A DNA stretch of 64,000 nt from Parasitella parasitica. Taxonomy: Eukaryota; Mucoromycota; Mucoromycetes; Mucorales; Mucoraceae. Of the stretch, positions 44,466 to 54,995 are shown piece by piece. Location: the NCBI GenBank assembly GCA_025201805.1, contig MU619260.1:121951-185950 (forward strand), given 5' to 3'. A program made the position numbers and the translations under genes. Numbering within the stretch: position 1 is the first letter of the stretch; each line of letters opens with the position of its first letter. Under the pieces are notes generated by a model that did not search any database, had not been told where the DNA came from, and was given only the letters and a program-made list of their open reading frames with translations.

Positions 44466-46046
44466 CTACTGGCATTTAGTTTCAATAATAGAAGAGCCAA
44501 CTTCTTCGTATTCCTTTTTAGAAATCCATAGTTGATTAAATGTGCCCAATGATGCCAAGATGGAGCCGCCTAACCAGCTGCTACTCTTACGTTCGATTTG
44601 GCTTCCAAAGGCATGGACCTTGACCTTACTCTGTGTATAAAATCATCAGCATTCTCCCCAACTGATATAGTAATCAACAGCCACTTACTCCTGGTACCAT
44701 CATGGGTAATTCATTGCTTAATCTCTCTGTAAACCCAGGAAAAAGTGTGTTTCCACCTGTAACAATGACATTGTTGAACAGTAAAGGACGTAGATCGATA
44801 TCGCACGCATTGATACTATTGAAAACAAGCTTTGATACGCCTACGGTGTGTTGTAGTTGGCTTCTGGTGAGACCAGATGAAGAAATAGGCTGCGATTCTT
44901 TTCCAGGCTCGAGAGGTGGCTAAAAAATATAATTAAATGTTTATCTTGACTGGTACTTGCTTCAAATTGCATCTTACCAAACGTATATAACGAGGATTAA
45001 ACATAATTTCAGGGACTCTATAACGTTCAGCACCAAATGAATTGTTGTAGCCATCAGGAAATTCAAACGGCTTTTGAGGTCGCTGGTTCATCATGTTTTC
45101 ATCGTATGGAATTTCTGATACTTGAGATACTGACTCTTTGTATTCATGAATAATTCTCTAGACAGTATAAATCCCAAATTTAGTATATAATTGTTTCCAT
45201 TGATACGCTCTTTATACCGAAATCTGATAGTCATCGAAACTTTCTGTTGTATCTGGTCGTTTGCGTAGTTGAAGTTGAGGTGGCTGACCAGCAGAAACTG
45301 GCTTTTTACTAGCAATCTTGTAGAGAGGTGTCACATCCAAATGTAGCCCATTTTTGATATAATCTCTAATTTGTTGACTCAAGATGTTTCCACCAATTGA
45401 TTGATGAAGCACTCCCTTCTTGAGTACATAGCCATCATATACTGGGACAGCGCTAGTTGTACTTCCTCCAGAATCTAAAACTAAGCCCGTAGCTCTACCT
45501 ACTGAAAAACTATATAATAAATGTTAATACCTATACCATTCCAAATCGAAACCCCACATTACGCTGTCATCACTGCATCTTTGGCTACATAAAAAGCAGG
45601 CGCATCAAACTTTTCAAATGCCAACTCCATCATCTTTTCACGATTTTCGAGTGTATTCCATGCTGGCTCTGTACATAATAAAGGATGTTCTGAGGAATTG
45701 ACATGAAGCATGTCATTGTAAGCTGCTTGCCAAAGATGTTCAACTGCGTCCCAATCTTTAACAAGACCATCTTGCATGGGATTTTTGATTTCCATGTTGG
45801 GTCTCCATGTATTTAGTTTACTATCTCCAGTGTAATAGTGGCTTTCTTTATCGATACCATAAGAAGTTGGAAAAATAGATTTAGGCACATCCTCGCCTGC
45901 AAACCCAACACGTGTGGACGTGGAGCCCATATCAAACACAAGCGCGTTTACTTCATCTACAAAACAGCGAATTGTTCAATCCAATAGGTATAAAAGTAGA
46001 CGAGAAAAGGAATCTGCTTAAATTTACCACCGCCATAAGTAACCAT
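44466..46046 (-). CDS. ARP4: Actin-related protein 4 (nuclear ARP of NuA4/INO80/SWR1)
   Basis: Six exons: 46028-46046, 45563-45956, 45218-45509, 44978-45157, 44689-44919 and 44466-44630, totalling 426 aa. The protein starts [20 protein letters not shown], close to the Arp4 start (YGGDEVSA) and unlike actin. Nucleotide-site loops are visible: [35 protein letters not shown] and [18 protein letters not shown]. The C-terminal [20 protein letters not shown] and [10 protein letters not shown] match the Arp4/BAF53 end. Arp4 is a shared subunit of chromatin remodelling and NuA4 acetyltransferase complexes. Exon 1 is only 19 nt (six codons and a base). The insert seen in yeast Arp4 is absent or short. 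Confidence 0.93.
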
Positions 46047-48451
46047 GTCTAAAGTTTGCAATCGATGAATTATGTAAAGAGGAAAAGAGAATGGAAATGT
46101 GGTGTGTTTGTTCTGCTTGAAGCAGTCTCGAAAACGCCACTATTTCGACTATGGATGATCAAGGTGTTTGCAATGTGCCTCAACCTGCATATTTCGAAAA
46201 TCGTAACAATGCTTCGACATTTTGATTCACTTCACTTATACATTTTTATTGATTAAAATTAAGGCCCTCGATTGCCCTATTTTCATAAATAATTATTACG
46301 CCCATAATAGCCTCCTCTAAGCTTTGCGCCCACAGGGGATCCTTGAATCTTCTGCCTGCAATTCAGCTGTAGCCTTTCATCTTTTGCATAACAATGCTGC
46401 TGTATCAATTCAAAATCTCTGTCTGAAAGAGGTACTGAAAGCAAGAGAAGTCAAACAACAGTTCAAGACAGCCTTCCACGAGCATCATTAAACAATGCCT
46501 CTTTACTGTAGAACTATAACAAGTTTGCAAGATTCCAAATAGAATTGAAATAGTGCTAGAATTAAGGTGTAAATAAACCAAAAACATTGTCGAATTCCAT
46601 TACGCAATAGATTGATATTAGGAAAGTAAGTTGAAAATATAAAAGAAAGGCAATCGTTGAAATATCCAGTCAAAGTTCACTCAGATACCGTATTGGAGTC
46701 AATCTTTTTCCAATTAAAATTTGTACTCACACTATTAAGAGCGTCAAATGTCTAGAAATATATGGCCATGTTTGTAAATTTTATTAATACCTAAACCTTG
46801 TTAAAGCTGTTGTGCCAGGTCTTGAAATTGAGCACAGCAGGTGATTGTATATGATATAAAAAAAATATAAAGACTTAATTTACCAGATACAAAAATATTG
46901 ATTTATTGATTGACAAGAAGCTATCTATAAAATACAATCAGGTCATGTTTGACATTAATTGTCAAACAAGATTATAACACAGTAGTAGTCAGAGCAAGAC
47001 CTATTTTTATTTTTAATCAGCTAATCGTTATTAATGTGAATCATTCATCGATAAGTTGAGCTTCGAAATTCAGAATAATTAGAACACAAATAGATAGTTT
47101 CTTATACAAGACATTCTATTAGATACTTCTATTTACTACATAAAATAATCGATGCCATTTAACCTTGGATCCGATCATGAACAGTTGCCATGACAACTGA
47201 GTTGGAATAGTGGTACCCACAGTACTCTATGGATACAACACTGGAATGATCATCGCTACCTGAGCATAACTTGTTTTCCACTGGGCAATGTCTCTATCAA
47301 AAGTTTTTCGGTTTTCTGTGTCAGAGTTTGAAATAAATCACGTGTTTTTGTTTTTCCTGTTAGTAGTATTATTGAAACTGAAAGTATCATGAGTTATTTA
47401 AGAGTGTTGATCATGATCGAACGTTTAACGAGATTCAATTGAATACAAAAGCATCTGAGGAGTAAATGGTTGTACTAGTAAATACTTATGTTTCAGCATG
47501 GGTTGTGGAATCGATATAGGATGTTATAAAGACTCTGTTCTATCAATAACATGGCAAGTTCTCACATCAGGTTCTCGAATCAGTTCCAGGGTCTTACGGT
47601 AATTCCAGCAGACATTATGAGCAAATATCTGATATATTTTATGATAAATGTTGAAAAAAAAAAACTGTTTTGCAGATACTTTTTAATAGAAAATGTTATG
47701 TCAAAAGTTTGATAATCTGCAAAAGAATTTCTCTTTTATTCGTAATACATTTCTCGATATAGTATATACACATTTATTACATTAACGTTTTACTGTATAA
47801 CTGCATAATGTAAATCATGAACTAGCCATGATTTAGTGTAGAACCGACGTCTAACTTGGAATACTTAGCGTTAACCTAGCGCTATCTGGCAACAACATTC
47901 GCATTTATGCTTTTATTGATGCCTATAAAGATTTCAGCTGATAATACAAACTTTCATAACAAAATTGAATATTACAAAAACAACCATGAAGATTGTTGTA
48001 TTGTTTATTTAGCACTACACATAGGGCTGACGATACGGATATTTAGAAGCATATTCTTCTATCGCAATCTGACTATGATAGGTGTAATATAACAGCCCTC
48101 TCCTTGAGTCCTCCTCAGTCCAATAGAAATCATGATATCAAAGCACTAATATTTCAAACATACAAATGCCTATTTGTAAATTTTGAAAAAGCAAATTCTG
48201 TAAAGTGCTTTATATAAACCTTTCAATATTCAAGAGGAGCAGCAGCACCGCTTTAGCGAGGGTAAATTTACCGTAGTGAAGCAAAGGTCAATAATTTAGC
48301 CAAACGTGGCGGTGTAGTTCAGCCCGTTATTAGTGAGGTTTGTTAATTTGTTGTTTTAGTGTAATCACTTTTAATGGTTTACTAATATTACATTATAGCA
48401 TATTTCAACATTTGAATGTGAATAAATGATTATTAAATTCTGTTACCGTAG
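46047..48451. other. 2.4 kb AT-rich intergenic region with repeat debris
   Basis: Largest gene-free stretch of the right half. At 47210-47340 the minus strand reads RDIAQWKTSYAQVAMIIPVL, related to fragments near 24950 and 25255. An exon-like 61-nt island at 48277-48337 (EAKVNNLAKRGGVVQPVISE, flanked by CGTAG and GTTTGT) has no partner exon. No RNA gene recognised. Confidence 0.5.
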
Positions 48452-51400
48452 CTAAAAGCTAAATGCATTGTTCTTTTGCATTTCCCATATTTTAGAATCG
48501 TAGGTGCTACAAACATTAAGTAGTAATGGTATATCGTTTTGTTTCAGCCTATGAAAACTTTATCAGTAAATTTGAATAGAGAAATCATGCTGTGCAAAAA
48601 CTATTACCCTAATTTCGTGGCAAGACTTGCTAGATTATCCACAGGGAAGATAGTGTCATGTGCCGCAGCTTCTTGAACCAAGTCTTGCAGCATTACACTG
48701 TATAAATAAACCAATTGTAAACTGTCTTCTAAATAACTAATGATCTGGTATACACTTGTGTCAGGACCAAAGAAGTTTCAAATATAGGGGTATGCTTACG
48801 TCTTCAGAGCATGACGGATCACCATTATTATCATCATATTTCTGTTTCATAGTAGCCAACATTTCATAAACAAGGTTAGACATTTCAATGACTTGCCAAT
48901 TGCCACTTGGGTTCGACTTTTTTATCGACGTTGGTATATTAGACGGCGTATCAAGCAATGTGTCAGGTGTTTTGTGGTTCAAAACTCGGCATTTACTACA
49001 TATGATATCAGTTGACTCTTGTGGACAGCAGTGCATTCAGTATCTTACAAGTTGTTCGTGTCTATGGCCAAACAAGAAGCCTCAAAAATGGAGTCAGAGA
49101 GCGTAAATTGTTCCAGTGTACTGTGCAAATCAGTATCCAATACAGATGTTGGAGGCAATGTGGGAATCCCCATCAAAACAAAATCAGACTTGTAGGCGTC
49201 ACAATAAGAAGCCATCAGGGAGCGGCCATATGATTTTGCGTATAGGCGGTCGATTCTGGTGGTAAAGGTTGATGAAGCACAAGTGCTTGTGGAATTAGAA
49301 TGGGGGATATCGCCTTCTGTTTGTGGATTCTCCTGTTGCTCCTGTTGTTGTTGTGTAATGTCTGGTTCCATACGAGTTATGGTTGATCTGTGGCAGAAAT
49401 AGAGTTAATTGAACAGTATGTTTAGAATACAATTTTTTTTTTTTTACTTCGGCATGGAAACATGATAGCATTCGTTAGGTGAGACAAACGTAGGCTGCAG
49501 TTCAAGTGATAGAGATGATGGTGATGATGACACAACAACAAAAGGATCTGGAGACCACGGTCTTTCATCTGTGTCACTCAACCATCTGGAGGTGCTTTTT
49601 AGTGAGTTTGTAGAATCGATAGAGGAAGAAGCGGCATAGACATCACGGCTAATACTAGTCGCGGTTGCAGCTGTCGATGATGCATTTCGAGGAATAGCTA
49701 TTGATTCCACATCTCCCGTTAAATGTCGCGCAATCTTGTCTTCAAACTTGTGTTCGCTGTTTACATCGTCCAGTTCTCGGCTAAAAATGGACTCTGAAGA
49801 GACTGAAGTTGATAGCATGTCAGGTTTATTCTTGGTTCGACTTTCGGTGTTCTCGTACACTTCGTTACAACGAATGAAATAACTTAATATGTATAAAATC
49901 CTTCGAACAACACTTGGTTTCAGTCCAACCACCAATGTCCTTGTGACCCTTGAGGGTGTGCCAACAAATCCATACAAATCACTGTGCGCCAGTTAAGTCG
50001 ATGATTTTGTATTTCTGCCAAGGTCATACATACCTCAATTGAGCCCATAGTGGGTCGTAGTTTCCATGATGGCACCCAAAATGCTAGATAATAATAATAA
50101 CAATGATAGAGAAAATGAGTTCATGGCAATACCAAACGACCCATCACGAATATTACTTGATTTGCTTCAGGGGGAACAACAGTATGCACCCAGGATAAAT
50201 GATGCATAAGCACCCCTGTTAGTAATGTGGATATGAAATAATTGTGTGCCTTATTATCAAACTGCTGAATTAATCGCATTAATTCCTTTATTAGACTAGC
50301 GTCATAATCAGGCTTCTTTTGAGGAAACGTTGACATGTTTAACCATAAGGGTTCCTATATTTTATGTAAGATTGTATGCAAAAAATTCATATTGAACTTA
50401 CTTGTATTCGCGGTGTCAGATAGAGATCAAAAAACGATTTTTTAAACTGACTGGATGCCTCTAATAGAAAAGTATCGTTTTGGAATGCATTAAGACCAAG
50501 AGATATCGTGCTAGATCTTTTTCGAGGTTGTAAATGAGGCGAGGGATGATGTTTGAAATATTGATACAATTGTTTGAAAGCAACTGCTTGGAACTGGTGC
50601 AATCTATTTTCAATCAGTGCAAAATGAGAGAATATAAAGTCGTAAAGTGTTTCATTTTTATCCTTTAGAGTGATGACAACTGCAACCGCAAATTTGACTG
50701 ATCTTGATGTTTGTCGTACAGGCTAAGAATGACCAAAAAAGTTAGTATTCACCCAAAACTCTTGAATGCCAAATGTAACCCACGTTTTCTATGGCAGATA
50801 TTCTAGTTGTTGGTAAAGGCGTTGGATTAAACAAGCCATTTTCCATGTTCGTTTGCGCAAATTTACGTGTGCGCTTTGTCGATATGAATACAGGTTGGTA
50901 ATAAGAATGGGAGTAATGATCATCGTCACTTGATTGCTCAGATGCATTATCTTCGCAAAGAGATGAATTAGCTAAAAACGAAGTTGTTGACCTATCACTG
51001 TTTATAGATGAAAATGATGTCCTCCGCATGCTATCGGATGTATATAGTGAGGATGGCGATTGATAATTGTTTAGCGTAAACACTTTAGATATGATGATCT
51101 GTGGATTTTTGTCTTTTTTGTAGTAATGCACTTTTGTATTCATGCCTTTGTAGGCTAATGGTGCAGTGCCGAATATCATTTCTCCCGTTAAATCAAGTTT
51201 CCGATGATTCTATGGACAAGTTCCAGTTAGTCTATGTAAGGTTGTGCCAAATTTCTATCATTTACAGGCCGTGTATGTTTCTGTTGATCTGACAAGGATA
51301 GAGATGGCATAGTTCTCATATAAGAAGGTCTCCAATCATGGCGCTGATCTTTGAATGAACCTAATTCCATGCTGCCATGTCTGCCAGATGACTGATACTG

Positions 51401-51748
51401 TGAGCCATTCCAGGAACGAGCTAGTGCAATGCCAGCATCATTGTTGTTTAGAAAATAATCCGAATCGTATAGAATAGTTTTGTTAGAGTCTCCAACATCT
51501 TGGCAGAATAAGACTCGAAGATGATCTTCTTGCAATTCGGTAGGCTGCCATCTATTTGGTTGTCATGGTAATTAAAATCTGACACCTCCTTTGCTCTATT
51601 CTCCCCTCTTCCCCCCCCCCCTCTCACTCGATCTCATTCATGTTATAATTATCATTTTTATTTACGGTTGAGTTTCTACTAGCATTTGACTATGACTGTC
51701 GTCTGTATCTCTTGAAACAGTTTTGTTTCGAAAGAGTCGCTGCAGCAT
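48452..51748 (-). CDS. Folliculin-interacting protein (FNIP/Lst4 family)
   Basis: Eleven exons: 51666-51748, 51266-51551, 50784-51209, 50402-50722, 50157-50354, 50034-50083, 49448-49981, 49049-49387, 48800-48995, 48608-48744 and 48452-48548, totalling 888 aa in frame. The N-terminal longin part has LRVLFCQDVGDSNKTILYDS and EMIFGTAPLAYKGMNTKVHY, the FNIP_N pattern. The middle region has FAVAVVITLKDKNETLYDFI and LWAQLSDLYGFVGTPSRVTR. The end has GRSLMASYCDAYKSDFVLMG and NDIPLLLNVCSTYDSKIW. FNIP/Lst4 pairs with folliculin/Lst7 as a RagC/D-type GAP that signals amino acids to TORC1 at the vacuole. Ser-rich linkers resemble phosphorylated regions. Intron 3 uses GTGGGT with a TACTAAC branch site. 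First ATG at 51748 could be preceded by another exon. Confidence 0.88.
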
Positions 51749-52707
51749 TTCCTTCTTTTTACTTTGGAGTTCTCCTCTTTGCTTTTAAATAAATGAAAAT
51801 AAATGGAAAAAGAGTATGCAAATAAAAACAAAAAAAAAGAGAGAAAATTAATAGCAATGTTTCAAAAAAGGAAAAAATATTCAAATCCCAGACTTCTTGT
51901 CAATCATCATTCACCAGTAGTCTTTGATGCATGCGTTGCTGTTTGCTATTTAAAGATAGGTCACATGCTATCTATTACAACCGGATCAGGGCTGGACCAT
52001 TTTACATTGATCTTTTTTGGTCGCCCTGATAAAATCAAGCCAGATTTTCGTGCATGCTATAAGCTTAAAGCATAATCATTATTTTGAGACCACTAAAAAA
52101 GGTTATAATTGGTATCATAATATTATAAATATGTTGCGATCCTCAAAATATAGTTTTTCATAACCAAGGTTGATATAGGACATTCTTTTCGAGTAAAGTA
52201 CAATTATGTTCCATAATAGACCTTTTTAGAGAATACTCGTCTGTCTTTATATACGATCAAATAAAGCTAGCATTACCACTGATAATTCCAGCTAGCGTCA
52301 TATACTAATATATATTTATATCGTGTATAAATAGTATGTGTTCATGAGGGAGAGAATTAATTCAATTCATCTTCGTGTATATGGTTCATAGCTTTTTAAT
52401 CAAGAAATTCAAAAATATGTTAATGAATAAAATTTATGTTCCTTTGATCTTATGCGATCAATACTTGATGCTTATCAGCACGGTAAAACTAAAAGAAGAG
52501 GGGGTTTTCATTAATGCTGCAGTAAAGAATGTAATGTCGATCAATAGTAAAGGCACAGACATACAAACAAACAAAAAGCGAAAGATTGATTATGACAATA
52601 TAGTTTTATTATTATATTATTGATGAATATGATCATGTAATGAATTTATGTTAATGATGAATGATTAAACCAGATGTAAGGAAGGTAAAAATGCAGGCTT
52701 TTTTTTT
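51749..52707. other. Intergenic, no supported gene
   Basis: AT-rich, with C10 near 51611 and A-runs near 51830. A plus ORF at 52375-52623 (82 codons, Lys-rich) has no features and is not called. Confidence 0.5.
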
Positions 52708-53385
52708 CTAGTTGAGGGCATTGATATCATGAGCAATGTCGTTAGCATTGAGGTCATCGAGGTTAACGACACCTTGAAGAGCGTTTTGGAAGTTGAGATC
52801 ACCAGTACCAATGTGACCAGCATCAACATCAACAAGAGATCCATCATCGTTGTCATCATTGTTGCCACCGTTGTTACCACCGTTGTTGCCACCGTTGTTG
52901 CCACCGTTGTTGCCACCGTTGTTGCCACCGTTGTTGCCATGATCACCGTCATGGTTACCACCGTTGTTACCACCGTTATTGCCACCATTGTTACCACCAT
53001 TATTGCCACCATGGTTTCCACCGTTATTGCCACCATGGTTACCACCGTTGTGTCCACTGGGATAATCGTCATCATAATCACTGCAACCACGAGGGCGACA
53101 GCCACCATTATCTTCTCCATTATCTCTATCTTCATTGTCGATGCCATTACCGCCATCATACCAGTCCTCGTCATCATTACCGCCCTCGTAGTCATCATCA
53201 TCTTCCCATTCACCATCATGTTCATCGTCCCAATCCTCAGCATCTTCGTGATCACCATGATGGCCGATTTCATGATCACCGCCATCATGATCACCGAGAC
53301 CATTGCCACCATGGCAAGGAGCAGCAGATGTAACCATTACCAAAAGGGCAAGAGTAGCAATGCAGAGTTGAGTAAGACGAGCCAT
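52708..53385 (-). CDS. Secreted Gly/Asn/Asp-rich repeat protein
   Basis: Intronless, 225 aa. MARLTQLCIATLALLVMVTS gives a clear signal peptide cleaved near AAP. The mature part is an acidic, His-containing block (HGDHEDAEDWDDEHDGEWED), then a Cys pair (GGCRPRGC), then many NGG/NNGG repeats encoded by 9- and 12-nt units at about 52850-53050. A repeat-free acidic C-terminus follows (DLNFQNALQGVVNLDDLNAN). The composition resembles structural or cell-wall/adhesion proteins, and the Asp/His-rich part could bind metal, but this is inference. No family recognised. The repeat is prone to length variation. Confidence 0.75.
   Translation of the reverse strand: MARLTQLCIATLALLVMVTSAAPCHGGNGLGDHDGGDHEIGHHGDHEDAEDWDDEHDGEWEDDDDYEGGNDDEDWYDGGNGIDNEDRDNGEDNGGCRPRGCSDYDDDYPSGHNGGNHGGNNGGNHGGNNGGNNGGNNGGNNGGNHDGDHGNNGGNNGGNNGGNNGGNNGGNNGGNNDDNDDGSLVDVDAGHIGTGDLNFQNALQGVVNLDDLNANDIAHDINALN
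52850..53050 (-). repeat. Tandem repeats encoding Asn-Gly-Gly units
   Basis: Plus strand shows iterated GTTGTTGCCACC and GTTGCCACC units, one array from 52859 to 52940 with identical copies and a second from 52950 to 53045 with T/C variants. Confidence 0.85.
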
Positions 53386-54038
53386 TTTTATAATATTGTT
53401 CTAATGTATTATTGAGTGAAGTAGTGAATAATGAAAAAAAAAAAACTTTGAACTAAATGGATCTGGTTTATATACATTTTGAATGGATTGGATTGATAAG
53501 CTTTTACAATTGACTTTTTTCCCCTCCCCTCTCCCCTCCCCCTTTACATAATATTCAATCGCAATTAACCCTTTGTATGTAGAGCAAAATTCCAGTCTTT
53601 GAATATGACTTTAAATCACGGATCATTCATATTTATCACTATGAAAGGGGGTACTATATTGAGTGTCAAGTCTCAATATGGAAATTCATTAAATTGACAT
53701 ATCCGAGGAAACTAGTGTTAGTACCGATCAGCATTTACACTTGGATTTAAATAAGATTATCCTCATTTCCTCAAGATATAAACTGTCCTAATAAAGTTGC
53801 AGCACTGAGAAAATATGAAGGATTCACCAGCTTGAAAGTCTTTTTTTTTTTTTTCGATTGATTAAAACGTACATAAATTAAAAGTTTTCATTAAAAATGT
53901 TGCTTTCAGCTTTTTCACCATAATGTAAATTCACAATATACACCTCCGTTGCTACATCTATCCATTATTATACATATTATTTTGATATTTTTGGAACGAA
54001 ATGTCCCCTGCCACTCCTCTTTTTTATTTTCCAAATAA
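53386..54038. other. Intergenic
   Basis: AT-rich with a C-rich block near 53520-53545 and a T15 run near 53840. No gene seen. Confidence 0.6.
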
Positions 54039-54788
54039 TCACAATTTGTATTCGGAGTAAGATTCCTTTCTTAATTTGGCTGCTGCTGCATGATCGATAA
54101 ACCAATATACCTTGCCAACAGGCTTGACTCTTTGACATGGTAGATTCTTTTCGGGCTGCTCAATAATTTGCTGGACCATGTCCTTCTTACTATCACCAGC
54201 AGTGACAAATACAACCAATTGGGAGTTATTGACAACTGGGTAAGTCAGCGTAATACGCTCTGGTGGAGGTTTGGGAGAGTCAGTAATAGGCGCCACCCAT
54301 CGCGTTTGCTCGTCCAACAAGGGATGACCAGGAAACAAGGAGCAACAGTGGCCATCCGGACCCATTCCTAACAAGAGCAAATCAAAGCTAGGCAATTCAT
54401 TGAAAAAGGCCTTGAGCTGCTGCTCGTATTCAGTAGCCGCGTTATCTGCATCTTTTGCAACTGCATATGCCTCATTGATGAAATGAATGTTTTCTTGAGG
54501 AATTCCAGGGATTTGGTCAAGGAGAGATTTCTTTACTTCCAAATAATTGGAATCAGGATCGCCATGAGAAACACAACGCTCATCAGCCCAGAAAATATGC
54601 CACTTGTCAAACTCGACATTCTTGTTGTGGGCCAATTCCTTTGATAAAATCTTGGGCAAAGATCCCCCAGATATGGCAACGGAAAGATGGCCATGATCAG
54701 CAATAGCTTTGCTTGAAACCTTCTCTACAAATCTATTGAGACCGCTGGAAAGCGCATCTCCATTCTCGAATGAGTAGACAACTGGCAT
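54039..54788 (-). CDS. 6-phosphogluconolactonase
   Basis: Intronless, 249 aa, ATG at 54788. It hydrolyses 6-phosphogluconolactone to 6-phosphogluconate in the oxidative pentose phosphate pathway, in the cytosol. The family motifs are present: LSVAISGGSLPKIL (phosphate-binding loop, about residues 36-49), WHIFWADERCVSHGDPDSNY (about 66-85), FDLLLLGMGPDGHCCSLFPG (GMGxDGHxxSLFP box, about 134-153) and RITLTYPVVNNSQLVVFVTA. Length and motif spacing match eukaryotic PGLS/SOL proteins. No presequence. Confidence 0.95.
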   Translation of the reverse strand: MPVVYSFENGDALSSGLNRFVEKVSSKAIADHGHLSVAISGGSLPKILSKELAHNKNVEFDKWHIFWADERCVSHGDPDSNYLEVKKSLLDQIPGIPQENIHFINEAYAVAKDADNAATEYEQQLKAFFNELPSFDLLLLGMGPDGHCCSLFPGHPLLDEQTRWVAPITDSPKPPPERITLTYPVVNNSQLVVFVTAGDSKKDMVQQIIEQPEKNLPCQRVKPVGKVYWFIDHAAAAKLRKESYSEYKL

Positions 54789-54995
54789 TTTTTGTTATTT
54801 AGGATAAACAAAGTTCACAATCTCTTTTTTTTTTTATTTAAAAAAAATAATAATATTTCGACGTCATTTTTTCGTGATAACTGACTGGTTTGAGCATGTA
54901 TTTTGAAAGGAGTGGAGCGTTGTTGACTTTTTGGTAGTGGTGATGTTGATGGTTGTTGGTGTTGTATGATTTATATATTCGCTTTAACATAAATT

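Noticed and set aside
44168-44479. 103-codon plus-strand ORF downstream of ARP4
   Set aside because: It overlaps the ARP4 stop region and has no motif or splice context.
52665-53415. Overlapping ORFs of over 200 codons in other frames of the repeat protein
   Set aside because: They consist of Met/Val/Thr or Ile/Val/Thr runs produced by the tandem repeat. Only the frame with a signal peptide is sensible.
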